Assembly: GCF_042651485.1 (NCBI RefSeq)
Contig: NZ_JBHSDH010000013.1
Span: 930,001 to 994,000 of the forward strand
Direction: 5' to 3'
Length of the DNA: 64,000 nucleotides
From: Sphingorhabdus_B arenilitoris
Lineage (GTDB): Bacteria; Pseudomonadota; Alphaproteobacteria; Sphingomonadales; Sphingomonadaceae
Below the pieces are notes generated by a model. The model was given only the letters and a program-made list of their open reading frames with translations, was not told the origin of the DNA and ran no database searches. Numbering within the stretch: position 1 is the first letter of the stretch; each line of letters opens with the position of its first letter. Both the position numbers and the translations under genes were made by a program. Shown piece by piece: positions 53,658-62,401 of this stretch.

Positions 53658-54181
53658 CGTCCACAGCGGTGTCCTTCGAAGTCGGCGATTATGTCGTCTA
53701 TCCCAAGCACGGCGTAGGCCGAGTGATTGAGCTGCAAAATAGCGAAATCGCCGGAATGCAGCTTGAACTCTATGTCCTGCGTTTTGAAAAAGAAAAAATG
53801 ACGTTGCGCGTGCCGTTTAACAAGGCCGAAGGCGTCGGCATGCGGAAATTATCGTCCGACAAGACGTTGAAAGAAGCCATGACAACACTGACCGGCAAGC
53901 CAAAGGTGAAGCGCACCATGTGGTCGCGCCGGGCGCAAGAATATGAAGCGAAGATCAATTCGGGCGACCTTGTTTCGATCGCCGAAGTGACACGCGACCT
54001 ATTTCGTCCGGATGATCAGCCTGAGCAAAGCTATTCCGAGCGGCAAATTTTTGAAGCAGCATCAAGCCGTCTCGCCCGCGAATTGGCGGCGATGGAAAAA
54101 ACCGATGAACCTGCTGCTTTGCAAAAAATATTGGACGTGCTGAACGAAGCGGCGCCGCAATATTACGATAAAGCGGAATAG
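53654..54181 (+). CDS. carD: CarD-family transcription regulator
   Basis: 175 aa. N-terminal CarD/TRCF RNA-polymerase-interaction domain (FEVGDYVVYPKHGVGRVIEL, about residues 6-60) and a helical C-terminal DNA-binding domain (KRTMWSRRAQEYEAKINSGDL onwards). CarD binds RNA polymerase beta and stabilises open complexes at many promoters, including rRNA. The gene is transcribed alone, with its own promoter, a structured leader, and a strong terminator after it. Confidence 0.95.
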   Translation: MTSTAVSFEVGDYVVYPKHGVGRVIELQNSEIAGMQLELYVLRFEKEKMTLRVPFNKAEGVGMRKLSSDKTLKEAMTTLTGKPKVKRTMWSRRAQEYEAKINSGDLVSIAEVTRDLFRPDDQPEQSYSERQIFEAASSRLARELAAMEKTDEPAALQKILDVLNEAAPQYYDKAE

Positions 54182-54203
54182 TCACCGAGCTAACAAGATA
54201 CGG

Positions 54204-54233
54204 AAAAGAGCGCTTTTGAGGCGCTCTTTTTTT
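54204..54233 (+). terminator. Intrinsic terminator of carD
   Basis: GAGCGC-TTTTGAG-GCGCTC followed by seven T residues, 23 bases after the carD stop; the flanking AAAA/TTTT extend the stem. Confidence 0.95.
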
Positions 54234-54359
54234 GCCTGACATACGGCGTACCGCTGGTAAAGCTATCATTCACACCGGCTATGCTTTACATCTTTCCTTA
54301 TCCGGTCTCATCGTGCAATTAAAGGGAGCCGGCAGATCGCAATGGGGGTGGCATACAAG

Positions 54360-55073
54360 ATGATTTATCGGACATTATCAGCAGCATTGCTGTTCACCGC
54401 GGCCTTAGCGCAGCCTGCACATGCCGAAAGCCGCAAATTATTGATCGGCGGATTTCAGGATATCATCGTCGATGGCGATATCCGCGTAATCATTACGACT
54501 GGAAAAGGATCATCTGGCCGGGCCAGCGGCGACCGGCGGATATTGGATTTATTGAAACTAGACCGCGTGTCGGATACCTTAACCGTCCGCGTGCAAAGGC
54601 CGCCCAATAACGACATCGAACAGCGCATTTCGGAACCGCTAGTCGTTACACTAACTACGCAGCAACTGCGCAATATTACCTTAACCGGCAATGGCAGCAT
54701 TAAAGTCAGCGCCATTGACCGCCCCGGCAATGCGCGCCTGTATGTGAATGGCGGCGGCAATATTCAGGTTGAGCGGATGAAAGTGGACCAATTGCAGGTT
54801 AACATTTTTGGCACGGGCGCCATTACTGTTGACAGCGGCAAAGCCCGTGAAACGACCTTGCAAATAGACGGTTCGCCGCAAGTCGACATCGCCAATTTCC
54901 AAAACCGCAAAATAAGCCTGCAAGTAAACGGCAATGCCAAAATAGCGGTTCAAGCGGCAGAATCCGCGACAATCAATAGCGAGGGGTCCAGCAATATCAC
55001 TGTGACCGGAACCGCCGAATGCCTGATCCGCCGGGCAGGCAATGCTGTTATCAGATGCCCGAAAGAGGATTAA
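54360..55073 (+). CDS. Exported GIN-domain (DUF2807) protein
   Basis: About 237 aa with a Sec signal (cleaved near AHA) and a repetitive beta-helix-like GIN domain: NITLTGNGSIKVSAI, ARLYVNGGGNIQVERMK, VNIFGTGAITVDSGK and LQVNGNAKIAV recur every 20-25 residues. Such proteins are periplasmic or surface exposed and their function is not known. I start at ATG 54360, where the signal peptide begins; ATG 54342 in frame is possible. The last Cys pair (ECLIR, IRCPK) may form a disulfide. Confidence 0.82.
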   Translation: MIYRTLSAALLFTAALAQPAHAESRKLLIGGFQDIIVDGDIRVIITTGKGSSGRASGDRRILDLLKLDRVSDTLTVRVQRPPNNDIEQRISEPLVVTLTTQQLRNITLTGNGSIKVSAIDRPGNARLYVNGGGNIQVERMKVDQLQVNIFGTGAITVDSGKARETTLQIDGSPQVDIANFQNRKISLQVNGNAKIAVQAAESATINSEGSSNITVTGTAECLIRRAGNAVIRCPKED

Positions 55074-55120
55074 ACTCCTATCCGATCTGTGTTAGACCAT
55101 GCGTTATGAAAGCCTGATTT

Positions 55121-55636
55121 ATGCGTTTACTCCTTTTACCCGCACTCACCTTAGCAATCTCGGCCTGCAATATGCAGGGCAGCGCTACGGCCGGAAACAC
55201 CGCCGACGCAAAGAGCAGCTGTACAGCAGGCACCAGCCTGGGACAATCAGAGGCCGGGCTGGAACTGCGCCAATTATGCGTCATCAGCCACGGAAAAACC
55301 CACAGTTTCAAAACCGAAGTCGCCGCAACACCCCGGCAACAGGCGCAAGGCATGATGTTTCGGCAGTCGATGGCCGATGATGAAGGGATGATATTCCCCT
55401 TCCCTCAGCCGCGGCCAGCTAGTTTCTGGATGAAAAACACCGTCATCCCGCTCGATATTATTTTTATCGGAACCGATGGGAAGATTGAAAGCATCGGTGC
55501 AAATGCCGTGCCTTACTCGCTGGAGACGGTCAATTCGCAGGGCGCAGTGCAAGCGGTATTGGAAGTGCGTGGCGGATTAGCCGCCAAATTGGGGATTAAG
55601 GCAGGCGATACTGTATCTTGGGCACCAACGCAGTAA
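55121..55636 (+). CDS. DUF192 lipoprotein
   Basis: 171 aa with a lipobox (AISAC, Cys16), a linker, then the DUF192 domain: EVAATPRQQAQGMMFRQ, FWMKNTVIPLDIIFIG and VLEVRGGLAAKLGIKAGD. DUF192 proteins are small beta-barrel-like envelope proteins of unknown role. It follows the GIN-domain gene by 47 bases and precedes the NDUFA12 gene. Confidence 0.9.
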   Translation: MRLLLLPALTLAISACNMQGSATAGNTADAKSSCTAGTSLGQSEAGLELRQLCVISHGKTHSFKTEVAATPRQQAQGMMFRQSMADDEGMIFPFPQPRPASFWMKNTVIPLDIIFIGTDGKIESIGANAVPYSLETVNSQGAVQAVLEVRGGLAAKLGIKAGDTVSWAPTQ

Positions 55637-55707
55637 TTGCATAAGGGTGCTGCAAAAATTTGACCTTTTTCATTGCGCGGGCACACAGGAACGCTTAATC
55701 GGCACCC

Positions 55708-56091
55708 ATGGGTATATTGGCAAAAATATTTACATGGTGGGATGGCGCCACAATTGGCACCTTGTTGTTTAGCGCTCGTAAGGGCCTGAAAGTCGGCACG
55801 GACGAAACGGGTAATGTCTATTATCAATCAAAAGACGGCTTGCGCCGCTGGGTGATATATAATGGCGCCAATGATGCAAGCCGGGTATCGCCGGACTGGC
55901 ATGGCTGGTTGCATGGCACACATGACGGCAATCCCGAAGATTATTTGCCCCCGGCGCGTGGGTGGGAGCATGGCAGCGACGGCAATTTGACTGGCACAGC
56001 TGCCGCTTATCGTCCCGCAGGCGCGTTGGAATCATCCGGCAAGCGGGCCAGAGCAACGGGCGATTATGAGGCATGGAGCCCGAGTGAATAA
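55708..56091 (+). CDS. NDUFA12-family NADH dehydrogenase accessory subunit
   Basis: 127 aa. The family core FTWWDGATIGTLLFSARKGLKVG, RRWVIYNGANDASRVSPDWHGWLHG and the C-terminal tail YRPAGALESSGKR are characteristic of the B17.2/NDUFA12 supernumerary subunit of respiratory complex I, found in alphaproteobacteria and mitochondria. The TAA overlaps the next ATG by one base, coupling it to the DUF2155 gene. Confidence 0.94.
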   Translation: MGILAKIFTWWDGATIGTLLFSARKGLKVGTDETGNVYYQSKDGLRRWVIYNGANDASRVSPDWHGWLHGTHDGNPEDYLPPARGWEHGSDGNLTGTAAAYRPAGALESSGKRARATGDYEAWSPSE

Positions 56092-56738
56092 TGATTTGGC
56101 GTAAAGCCTTTGTCTCGGCGGCGCTGATCGGCGCGCTTTCAGCATGCAGCAGCGGCGGCGATGGGGCCGAGGAGGCGGGTAAGAAAGCCGCCGCCAAAGC
56201 GACTGAAAAAGCCAAGCCGAGCGCAGATCAATTGGTTAAGCCCGCCGAAGAATCAATCGGGACGCCGATGGCCGAACGTGTTGCAATTTTGGGCCTGCTG
56301 AACAAACGCAACGGCAGTACCCGCGATATTGAGCTGAAACCTGGACAAGATATTCGCATTGGAAAGGTGGTAATCCGCCTTCGTGCCTGCGAAAAAACGG
56401 CACCATGGGAAAATTATCCCGATCAAGGCGCGTTTGTGCAATTGATTGTCAATGAACGCCCGCCCGGCACCAATCAAAAGGAACGGTGGCGTCAGGTATT
56501 TTCCGGCTGGCTGTTTAAGGAAAATCCGGCCGCCAACGTGGTGCAGCATCAGATTTATGATGTCTGGATAAAAGAATGTAAGATGAGCTTCCCCGGCGAG
56601 GAAGAAACGGTAGCCCCTAAATCAGATGATCCGAGCAGTGCCGCGCCCAAAAAACCGTCAAGCGCGGACCAGCAAGGGGCGGCAGGCGAGGAGGATGCAG
56701 AGCCACCTGCCGAAGAAGAAGCTACAACGGAAACCTGA
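56091..56738 (+). CDS. DUF2155 lipoprotein
   Basis: 215 aa with a lipobox (LSACS), a charged spacer, and the DUF2155 domain (MAERVAILGLLNKRNGSTRD to YDVWIKECK, about 60-165), which has the two Cys positions of the family. The final 50 residues are a low-complexity Pro/Ala/Glu/Ser tail. The last 184 bases of the gene lie on the opposite strand of the aat 3' end, an unusually long convergent overlap. Function unknown; the pairing with NDUFA12 is common in alphaproteobacteria. Confidence 0.88.
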   Translation: MIWRKAFVSAALIGALSACSSGGDGAEEAGKKAAAKATEKAKPSADQLVKPAEESIGTPMAERVAILGLLNKRNGSTRDIELKPGQDIRIGKVVIRLRACEKTAPWENYPDQGAFVQLIVNERPPGTNQKERWRQVFSGWLFKENPAANVVQHQIYDVWIKECKMSFPGEEETVAPKSDDPSSAAPKKPSSADQQGAAGEEDAEPPAEEEATTET

Positions 56739-57394
56739 CCATCGTCGTTTGATTCTGGCCTATTCTTCTCCGATCCGTTGATCACCAAGCCATTGCCCGG
56801 CGCAAGGGGCGGTGCCAATGCGGCAGCCAGTTTTTTCAGATATTCCGCCTGATCCATCTCCACCGCGCCAAGCGTGCGCAGATGATCGGTCATAAACTGG
56901 CAATCCAGCAGGCTATAGCCGCCCATCCGCAGCCGCGCGGCCAGCCATATCAATGCAACTTTTGACGCATCGGTGGCGCGCGAAAACATGCTTTCGCCGA
57001 AAAATGCGCCGCCGAGCGATAGCCCATATAGTCCGCCGACCAGCCGGGCTCCGTCATCACCGTCGCGCCAACATTCTACGCTATGCGCATGGCCAAGTTG
57101 ATGCAGGCTGATAAACGCCTGTTCGATTTGCGCGTTTATCCAGGTGCCGGTTCGGTCCTCAGCCTCCTCGGCACATAGCGCGATCACCTCGGTAAAAGCT
57201 GTATCGGTGGTTACCCGGAACCGGTCCTGGCGGATAACCTTGGCAAGCGATTTGGAAATGTGAATGCCATCGAGCGGAAATATCGCCCGCTTTTTGGGCT
57301 CAACCCAATAAATATCCGGGTCATCGCGCGCGTCCGACATGGGAAAATATCCCGCCGCATAAGCACGCAGCAGCAGGTTGAGATCAATCGTCAT
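56555..57394 (-). CDS. aat: Leucyl/phenylalanyl-tRNA-protein transferase
   Basis: 279-aa enzyme that adds Leu or Phe to N-terminal Lys/Arg of proteins, marking them for ClpAP. YWVEPKKRAIFPLDGIHISKSL, HAHSVECWRDG, LVGGLYGLSLGGAFFGESMFS and LLDCQFMTDHLRTLGAVE are all typical. The family domain ends near residue 205; the remaining 65-70 residues are a Ser/Ala-rich tail read antisense through the end of the DUF2155 gene. The true C-terminus is thus probably an extension without function, unless a nearby stop was lost. Confidence 0.94.
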   Translation of the reverse strand: MTIDLNLLLRAYAAGYFPMSDARDDPDIYWVEPKKRAIFPLDGIHISKSLAKVIRQDRFRVTTDTAFTEVIALCAEEAEDRTGTWINAQIEQAFISLHQLGHAHSVECWRDGDDGARLVGGLYGLSLGGAFFGESMFSRATDASKVALIWLAARLRMGGYSLLDCQFMTDHLRTLGAVEMDQAEYLKKLAAALAPPLAPGNGLVINGSEKNRPESNDDGQVSVVASSSAGGSASSSPAAPCWSALDGFLGAALLGSSDLGATVSSSPGKLILHSFIQTS

Positions 57395-57551
57395 AAAGGC
57401 TTCTTTCCCATGGCCTTGCTATCTCGAATTGCGCTGCCCATTGCAATTGTTTATAGGCTGCCGCACAGATTCCCGTTCAATGTGCATCTTGCAACAGGTC
57501 CATTGGGCCGGGGCCGAGTATTTTTCAGTGTAATTCATAAAGGACCACCGC

Positions 57552-58331
57552 ATGACACGCCGCCGCAAAATCTATGAAGGCAAGGCCAAAATCCTTTATG
57601 AAGGTCCCGAACCTGGCACCATCATCCAATATTTCAAAGATGACGCAACCGCATTTAATGCCCAGAAAAAAGGCACAATTTCTGGTAAAGGCGTGATCAA
57701 CAACCGCATATCGGAATATGTATTCACGCGCCTGTCGCATATCGGCATTCCTACGCATTTTGTCCGCCGTTTGAATATGCGCGAACAATTGGTGAAACAG
57801 GTTGAAATTGTTCCGATCGAAGTTGTGGTGCGCAATGTTGCGGCTGGATCGCTGACCAAACGGCTGGGTATCGAGGAAGGCACACCCCTGCCCCACACAT
57901 TGCTCGAATATTGCTATAAGGATGATGCGCTGGGCGATCCGTTAATTGCCGAAGAGCATATTGCCTGTTTTGGCTGGGCCAGTCAGGAAGAAATGCAGGA
58001 TATTTCCGCGATGGCGATCCGTATCAATGATTTTATGTCGGGTATGTTCGCCGCGATCAATATTCGCCTGATAGATTTCAAGTTGGAATTTGGCCGATTG
58101 TTCGATGGCGATTTTTCGCGGATCATATTGGCCGATGAAATTAGCCCCGATGGATGCCGCCTTTGGGATATGGATTCGGGCGAAAAACTGGATAAAGACC
58201 GCTTCCGCCGAGACCTAGGCGGTGAAGTCGAGGCCTATCAGGAAGTGGCCCGCCGATTGGGGCTTCTACCCGAAGAAGGTGATAGCGCCGTGCTTGATCT
58301 TGGTGAACATCGTGCGAAAAAAGGAAAATAA
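57552..58331 (+). CDS. purC: SAICAR synthase
   Basis: 259 aa. Phosphoribosylaminoimidazole-succinocarboxamide synthase of purine synthesis, with KIYEGKAKILYE at the N-terminus for ATP, VVRNVAAGSLTKRLGIEEG, and ILADEISPDGCRLWD near 195, in the normal order and length. AAAGGA precedes the ATG. In many alphaproteobacteria purS and purQ follow directly; here a surface lipoprotein module of about 3 kb lies in between. Confidence 0.97.
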   Translation: MTRRRKIYEGKAKILYEGPEPGTIIQYFKDDATAFNAQKKGTISGKGVINNRISEYVFTRLSHIGIPTHFVRRLNMREQLVKQVEIVPIEVVVRNVAAGSLTKRLGIEEGTPLPHTLLEYCYKDDALGDPLIAEEHIACFGWASQEEMQDISAMAIRINDFMSGMFAAINIRLIDFKLEFGRLFDGDFSRIILADEISPDGCRLWDMDSGEKLDKDRFRRDLGGEVEAYQEVARRLGLLPEEGDSAVLDLGEHRAKKGK

Positions 58332-58412
58332 TCGCAAAAGGCATTTAGCGGTTACCAAAAATTAACCATCAGCCAGTAATTCTCTTCCCTAGATTTCTAG
58401 GGGATTTTCATT

Positions 58413-59678
58413 ATGCGATTGGTTGCTCTTTTGGTTGGAACTTCGATGCTTGCCGCTTGCGGCGGCGGTGGCGGCAGCACCATCAGCACGGCTGGGTCAC
58501 CGGTTGGCACATCGGGCGTCGGCACTGCCGATCAGCACACGTTTGTGAACCCCACCGTGCTCAAAACCTATCAAGCAAACGGCGCAACGCATAGTTTCGA
58601 TTATCAAACTACCTACAACAATATTGCCAGAACGAATGGTGGGCAAGGCAATCAGGAATATGCTGGTAACGCGACCACTGTTCGAAACAGCGGCCTATCG
58701 ATAACATATAATCCGCGCGATGCTATTTTCGATGTCAGTTTTAGCGATAGCCTTTCCGGGACATCCACTGCCACCCGTTTTCAAGATCCCTTGCATAGAA
58801 CCGCCTTTGGCGGCGTTTTAGAACCTCAATATGGGACGCCGGAGCTAGCATTGCGCGGCATTCAATATCTCGAATCTGGATCAGGCACAGCTAGTTTATC
58901 GGGGACACGTTTAGCGTTGGGCTTGGATGCCGATGAAACAAGCGGTAGCTACAATGTTGCAACATTTTTCTATCAGCGCCCCGGAACTACAACTCAATAT
59001 GTGACGTATGGCGGTTTTTTACGAAATCAGTTGAGCGCTTCTATCGCAAATACTGCGGCAGTCGCGCCGGTAGCAGCGACCCCAACGACGCCAGCTGTTC
59101 CCGGTCAGCCAGCAACCTCTGTTACGACAACAACATTTAGCTTGGAACGCGGTGCATTTGTTTTTGGGCAGAATTCCGTCAACTCCAATGTTCCAACCGG
59201 CGGAACCGGTTCTTTTTCTGGGGATATGTTGGCTACGGCTGTGTTTAACGATCAACCTGATAATATTGGCTTGACTGACGCACCGACTTATTTCCAATGG
59301 ATCGAAGGCACGGCGAATGTCGATGTCAATTTCGGTTCGAACAGCTTTGCCCTGAGTTTAACAGGCACCACTCATGCCCCCCAAGTTGATATTGGCACTA
59401 ACGGGTTCCACTCAATCGCTGAAGGTGCGATATTCAATGCCCGTGGCAGCGGACGAATTGACTTAATTGCGGCCGGCGGCTTCCTGGGCCAATTCCAACA
59501 GGCTTGGTTTGTCAATCCAGACACGAGCCGGTTCGACCTGCTTATCGCTGGTTCGAGCATCGACGGGGCCTTTTACGGTCCTCAGGCTCAGGAAGTAGGA
59601 GGCAGCTACCGGATTGTGGGCGGAACGCCCGATGAACGGATCGACATATTGGGCGTCTTCACCGGTTCAAAGAAGTAA
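58413..59678 (+). CDS. TbpB-like surface lipoprotein (Slam substrate candidate)
   Basis: 421 aa with a lipobox MLAAC followed directly by a poly-Gly linker, the usual tether of surface lipoproteins. The body is low in charge and rich in Ser/Thr/Gly/Asn, beta-strand like, and the last 100 residues (about 320-421; SIDGAFYGPQAQEVGGSYRI) match the transferrin-binding-protein-like barrel domain. A run of alternating Thr/Pro/Ala (about 215-235) separates two parts. AGGGGA precedes the ATG. The gene for its likely translocator Slam starts seven bases after its stop. Ligand unknown; a transferrin or haem ligand is not implied in an environmental bacterium. Confidence 0.82.
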   Translation: MRLVALLVGTSMLAACGGGGGSTISTAGSPVGTSGVGTADQHTFVNPTVLKTYQANGATHSFDYQTTYNNIARTNGGQGNQEYAGNATTVRNSGLSITYNPRDAIFDVSFSDSLSGTSTATRFQDPLHRTAFGGVLEPQYGTPELALRGIQYLESGSGTASLSGTRLALGLDADETSGSYNVATFFYQRPGTTTQYVTYGGFLRNQLSASIANTAAVAPVAATPTTPAVPGQPATSVTTTTFSLERGAFVFGQNSVNSNVPTGGTGSFSGDMLATAVFNDQPDNIGLTDAPTYFQWIEGTANVDVNFGSNSFALSLTGTTHAPQVDIGTNGFHSIAEGAIFNARGSGRIDLIAAGGFLGQFQQAWFVNPDTSRFDLLIAGSSIDGAFYGPQAQEVGGSYRIVGGTPDERIDILGVFTGSKK

Positions 59679-59684
59679 ACCCAC

Positions 59685-61091
59685 ATGAAAAATCGGCTTT
59701 TCCTCGCTGCTGGATTCGCAGCCCTGATGGCGGCTGCCCCCAGTGCAGCCAACGCAGATACAGCAGCAGCGAATGCGGACACAGCGCCCAGTTCAATACC
59801 GAGCACAGTGCCCGGTTGCGCCGCAGCCCCTTGCAGCGTCAAATTGACCGGCCCGCAAATGCTGGCAGCGGCGGAACAGCTTATCCAAAACAAAGACTTT
59901 GTGAATGCAAAGCCGCTGGTTGATGCCCTTGGCCTCGCCCCGGAATATCAATTTCAGCACCGCTTTCTAAAGGGATTTTTGGCGGTTGAAACGGGTGACT
60001 TGGAGGGTGCGGAAACAATGTTCCGCAAAATTTTGGACGACGATCCAAAGCAAACAAGAGTAAGGCTCGAACTTGCCCGAGTCATGATGTTACGGGGCAA
60101 GGAAGGTTCGGCCAGCTATCATTTCCGCTTGGCACAGCAGGATAAGGATTTACCCGAAGATATAAAACAAACGGTCCGCGGCATTCGCGGCATATTGCGC
60201 AATCAACGCAGCTGGAGCGTAAATCTGGACCTTGGCATCGCGCCTGATACCAACATTAACAGCGCGACATCTGCTGAAACGGTCAACATCAATTTCGGTC
60301 CGTTCCAATTGCCGCTGACCCTCGATGAAAATGCCCGCAAACAATCGGGTATTGGACAAACAGCAGGATTGAGTGCAGGCCTGCGTCTGCGCGCCAATGA
60401 AAAGCTTGCGTTGCTGATTGATGGCGATGCGCGTCTGGTCAACTATAAAGGGAAAGTCGCAGACGACCTGCAGACCCAGATCGCTATAGGGCCGGAACTT
60501 CGTATCGGGGAAAGTAGCAGCCTGTCTTTCCAAGCGCTGGGCGAACAACGCTGGCGCGGGGGGGAGCGGGCAAACACCGACTTTGGCGCACGTATCGGCT
60601 TCCAAAAAATCCTTAATGAAGGCCAGCGCATTGGATTATCTATCGACGGGCGCAACACCGATTCGGGCTTTTCTCCGGCTTATTCCGGTTGGCAAATTGG
60701 CAGCAACCTGACCTATGAACGGGTTATCGGCCGCGCCTTCATTGCCTCGGCCAGCCTTTTCGGCCGTAAAGATATCCTCGACAGCCAGTCATTTTCAAAT
60801 GTCAGCTATGGCGGCAGCCTTGGCATCGGCGGGGAATTGCCACTCGGCATAAATGCCGGCCTATCGGCCAGCGTATCGCAGGCCCTATTTGATGCGCCGC
60901 AATTTATTTATTCGAGCGACGCGCGCAAGGATCTGCGGCTGTTTGGCCGTGCCTATGCTGGCATTCGTGCGTTCAAAATGTTTGGGTTTTCACCATCGAT
61001 CGAATATAATTTTTCGCAGATCGACAGCAATTATCTGCTCTATGAGTCCACGCGGCACCGGGTGAATTTTAAGCTGGCTCGTTATTTTTGA
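59685..61091 (+). CDS. Slam (DUF560) outer-membrane lipoprotein translocator
   Basis: 468 aa. A Sec signal with a small repeated ANADTA segment, a tetratricopeptide region (about 60-175, with the LVRLELARVMMLRGK type), then a beta-barrel of about 14 strands from residue 185 ending in the aromatic terminus ARYF expected of outer-membrane proteins. This is the layout of the surface lipoprotein assembly modulator, which moves TbpB-like lipoproteins to the cell surface. The gene is directly downstream of its candidate substrate. The 385 bases after it hold one small antisense gene. Confidence 0.85.
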   Translation: MKNRLFLAAGFAALMAAAPSAANADTAAANADTAPSSIPSTVPGCAAAPCSVKLTGPQMLAAAEQLIQNKDFVNAKPLVDALGLAPEYQFQHRFLKGFLAVETGDLEGAETMFRKILDDDPKQTRVRLELARVMMLRGKEGSASYHFRLAQQDKDLPEDIKQTVRGIRGILRNQRSWSVNLDLGIAPDTNINSATSAETVNINFGPFQLPLTLDENARKQSGIGQTAGLSAGLRLRANEKLALLIDGDARLVNYKGKVADDLQTQIAIGPELRIGESSSLSFQALGEQRWRGGERANTDFGARIGFQKILNEGQRIGLSIDGRNTDSGFSPAYSGWQIGSNLTYERVIGRAFIASASLFGRKDILDSQSFSNVSYGGSLGIGGELPLGINAGLSASVSQALFDAPQFIYSSDARKDLRLFGRAYAGIRAFKMFGFSPSIEYNFSQIDSNYLLYESTRHRVNFKLARYF

Positions 61092-61130
61092 TCCCTCAAA
61101 AAATCGCGCGTTGAAATGGCCGGGCTTTAA

Positions 61131-61283
61131 TCAACCCTTTGTTTTATAACCACATATAATGCCCAGGATGAAGGTGATGAACAGCGCCAACTGAACCTCT
61201 TCATTTGAACCTCTGTTCCATCCCATTAGTTCCTGACCAAAGGCAAATAGGCCTACAAACATTGCTGCTGCCAATCCAACCAT
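61131..61283 (-). CDS. Small 50-aa membrane protein
   Basis: 50-codon frame too short for many gene finders. It encodes a protein with two hydrophobic segments (VGLAAAMFVGLFAFG and ALFITFILGIICGY) joined by a polar loop (MGWNRGSNEE). AAAGGAAG lies at good spacing before the ATG at 61283 on the minus strand. It occupies part of the gap between the Slam and purS genes and ends 40 bases from the convergent Slam stop. No family recognised. Confidence 0.55.
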   Translation of the reverse strand: MVGLAAAMFVGLFAFGQELMGWNRGSNEEVQLALFITFILGIICGYKTKG

Positions 61284-61476
61284 AGTAGCTTCCTTTCGGC
61301 GTTAACCGTCACACCTTTTTACAATGAATTTCTATATACCTTTGATCGTCAAAATCCGGTGAGGGATTATAGTTAATTTCAAATTTACTATTGGGCAGGG
61401 GCAAAACGCCCCCTTGCGTCATCCACGCGGCATTCTATAGGGAGGGCAAAGTCAAATTCGTGAAGGCTGTGTCCCG

Positions 61477-61707
61477 ATGAAAACCAGAATCTTTGTTACC
61501 TTAAAAAACGGCGTCCTCGATCCTCAGGGCAAGGCCATACACCATGCGCTTGAAGGGCTCGGCTTCGATGGCCTTCGCGATGTACGCGCAGGGCGCCTGA
61601 TTGAATTGGAACATGATGACGGGGTTACGCGGGCTGAGATGGAGGCAATGTGCCAAAAACTACTCGCCAATACCGTGATCGAAAATTTTGAGATTGAGGA
61701 AAATTGA
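61477..61707 (+). CDS. purS: Phosphoribosylformylglycinamidine synthase subunit PurS
   Basis: 76 aa, the small dimeric subunit of the three-part FGAM synthase. VTLKNGVLDPQGKAIHHALEGLGF and RAGRLIELEHDD are the family core. GAAGG precedes the ATG. The TGA overlaps the purQ ATG by one base (TGATG). About 190 bases of upstream DNA before the start hold no other gene; the promoter is probably there, since the Slam module separates purS from purC. Confidence 0.95.
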   Translation: MKTRIFVTLKNGVLDPQGKAIHHALEGLGFDGLRDVRAGRLIELEHDDGVTRAEMEAMCQKLLANTVIENFEIEEN

Positions 61708-62372
61708 TGCGCGCCGCCGTTATCCAGTTTCCCGGCTCCAACTGTGACCGCGATATGGCGGTAGCGATACGGGAGATTACCGGCGCAGATACCGATGTCG
61801 TTTGGCATGGCGATAGCGAGCTGCCCAGCGGGCTTGACCTGATCGCGATTCCGGGCGGTTTTTCGTATGGCGATTATCTGCGCTCCGGCGCGATGGCGGC
61901 GCGTTCGCCCATCATGAAAGCGGTTGTTGAAGCCGCTGGACGCGGCGTGCCCGTATTGGGCGTATGCAACGGATTTCAAATTTTAACCGAGGCCGGATTG
62001 CTTCCCGGCGCGTTGATGCGCAATAGCGGCATTCGATTTGTATGCCGTTCAGTCGCGCTGAAGGTCGAAAACAACCAATCTCTGTTCACCAATGGCTACG
62101 AACAAGGGGAAGTTATTCACATCCCTGTCGCGCATCATGATGGCAATTATTTCGCCGATGACGCAACGCTCGACCGGTTGGAGGGGGAAGGCCGGGTTGC
62201 CCTTCGGTATCAGGAGCAAGTGAATGGATCGGCGCGTGACATTGCCGGATTGCTGAATGATGCAGGCAATGTCCTTGGCATGATGCCGCACCCCGAACGG
62301 ATGATCGAACCGGTTCAGGGCGGATCAGATGGACGGCGACTTTTTGAAGGTCTGATCCGTCAAATCGCTTGA
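61707..62372 (+). CDS. purQ: Phosphoribosylformylglycinamidine synthase subunit PurQ
   Basis: 221 aa class I glutamine amidotransferase that supplies ammonia to FGAM synthase. Nucleophile Cys in VLGVCNGFQIL, and the HPE of MPHPERM complete the triad; IPGGFSYGDYLRSGA is the family signature. GAGGAAA sits before the ATG at 61707, which overlaps the purS stop by a base. The catalytic subunit gene purL is not in this window. Confidence 0.96.
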   Translation: MRAAVIQFPGSNCDRDMAVAIREITGADTDVVWHGDSELPSGLDLIAIPGGFSYGDYLRSGAMAARSPIMKAVVEAAGRGVPVLGVCNGFQILTEAGLLPGALMRNSGIRFVCRSVALKVENNQSLFTNGYEQGEVIHIPVAHHDGNYFADDATLDRLEGEGRVALRYQEQVNGSARDIAGLLNDAGNVLGMMPHPERMIEPVQGGSDGRRLFEGLIRQIA

Positions 62373-62401
62373 TTGCGGCCTTCAAACCAAAATATCGGAC
62401 A

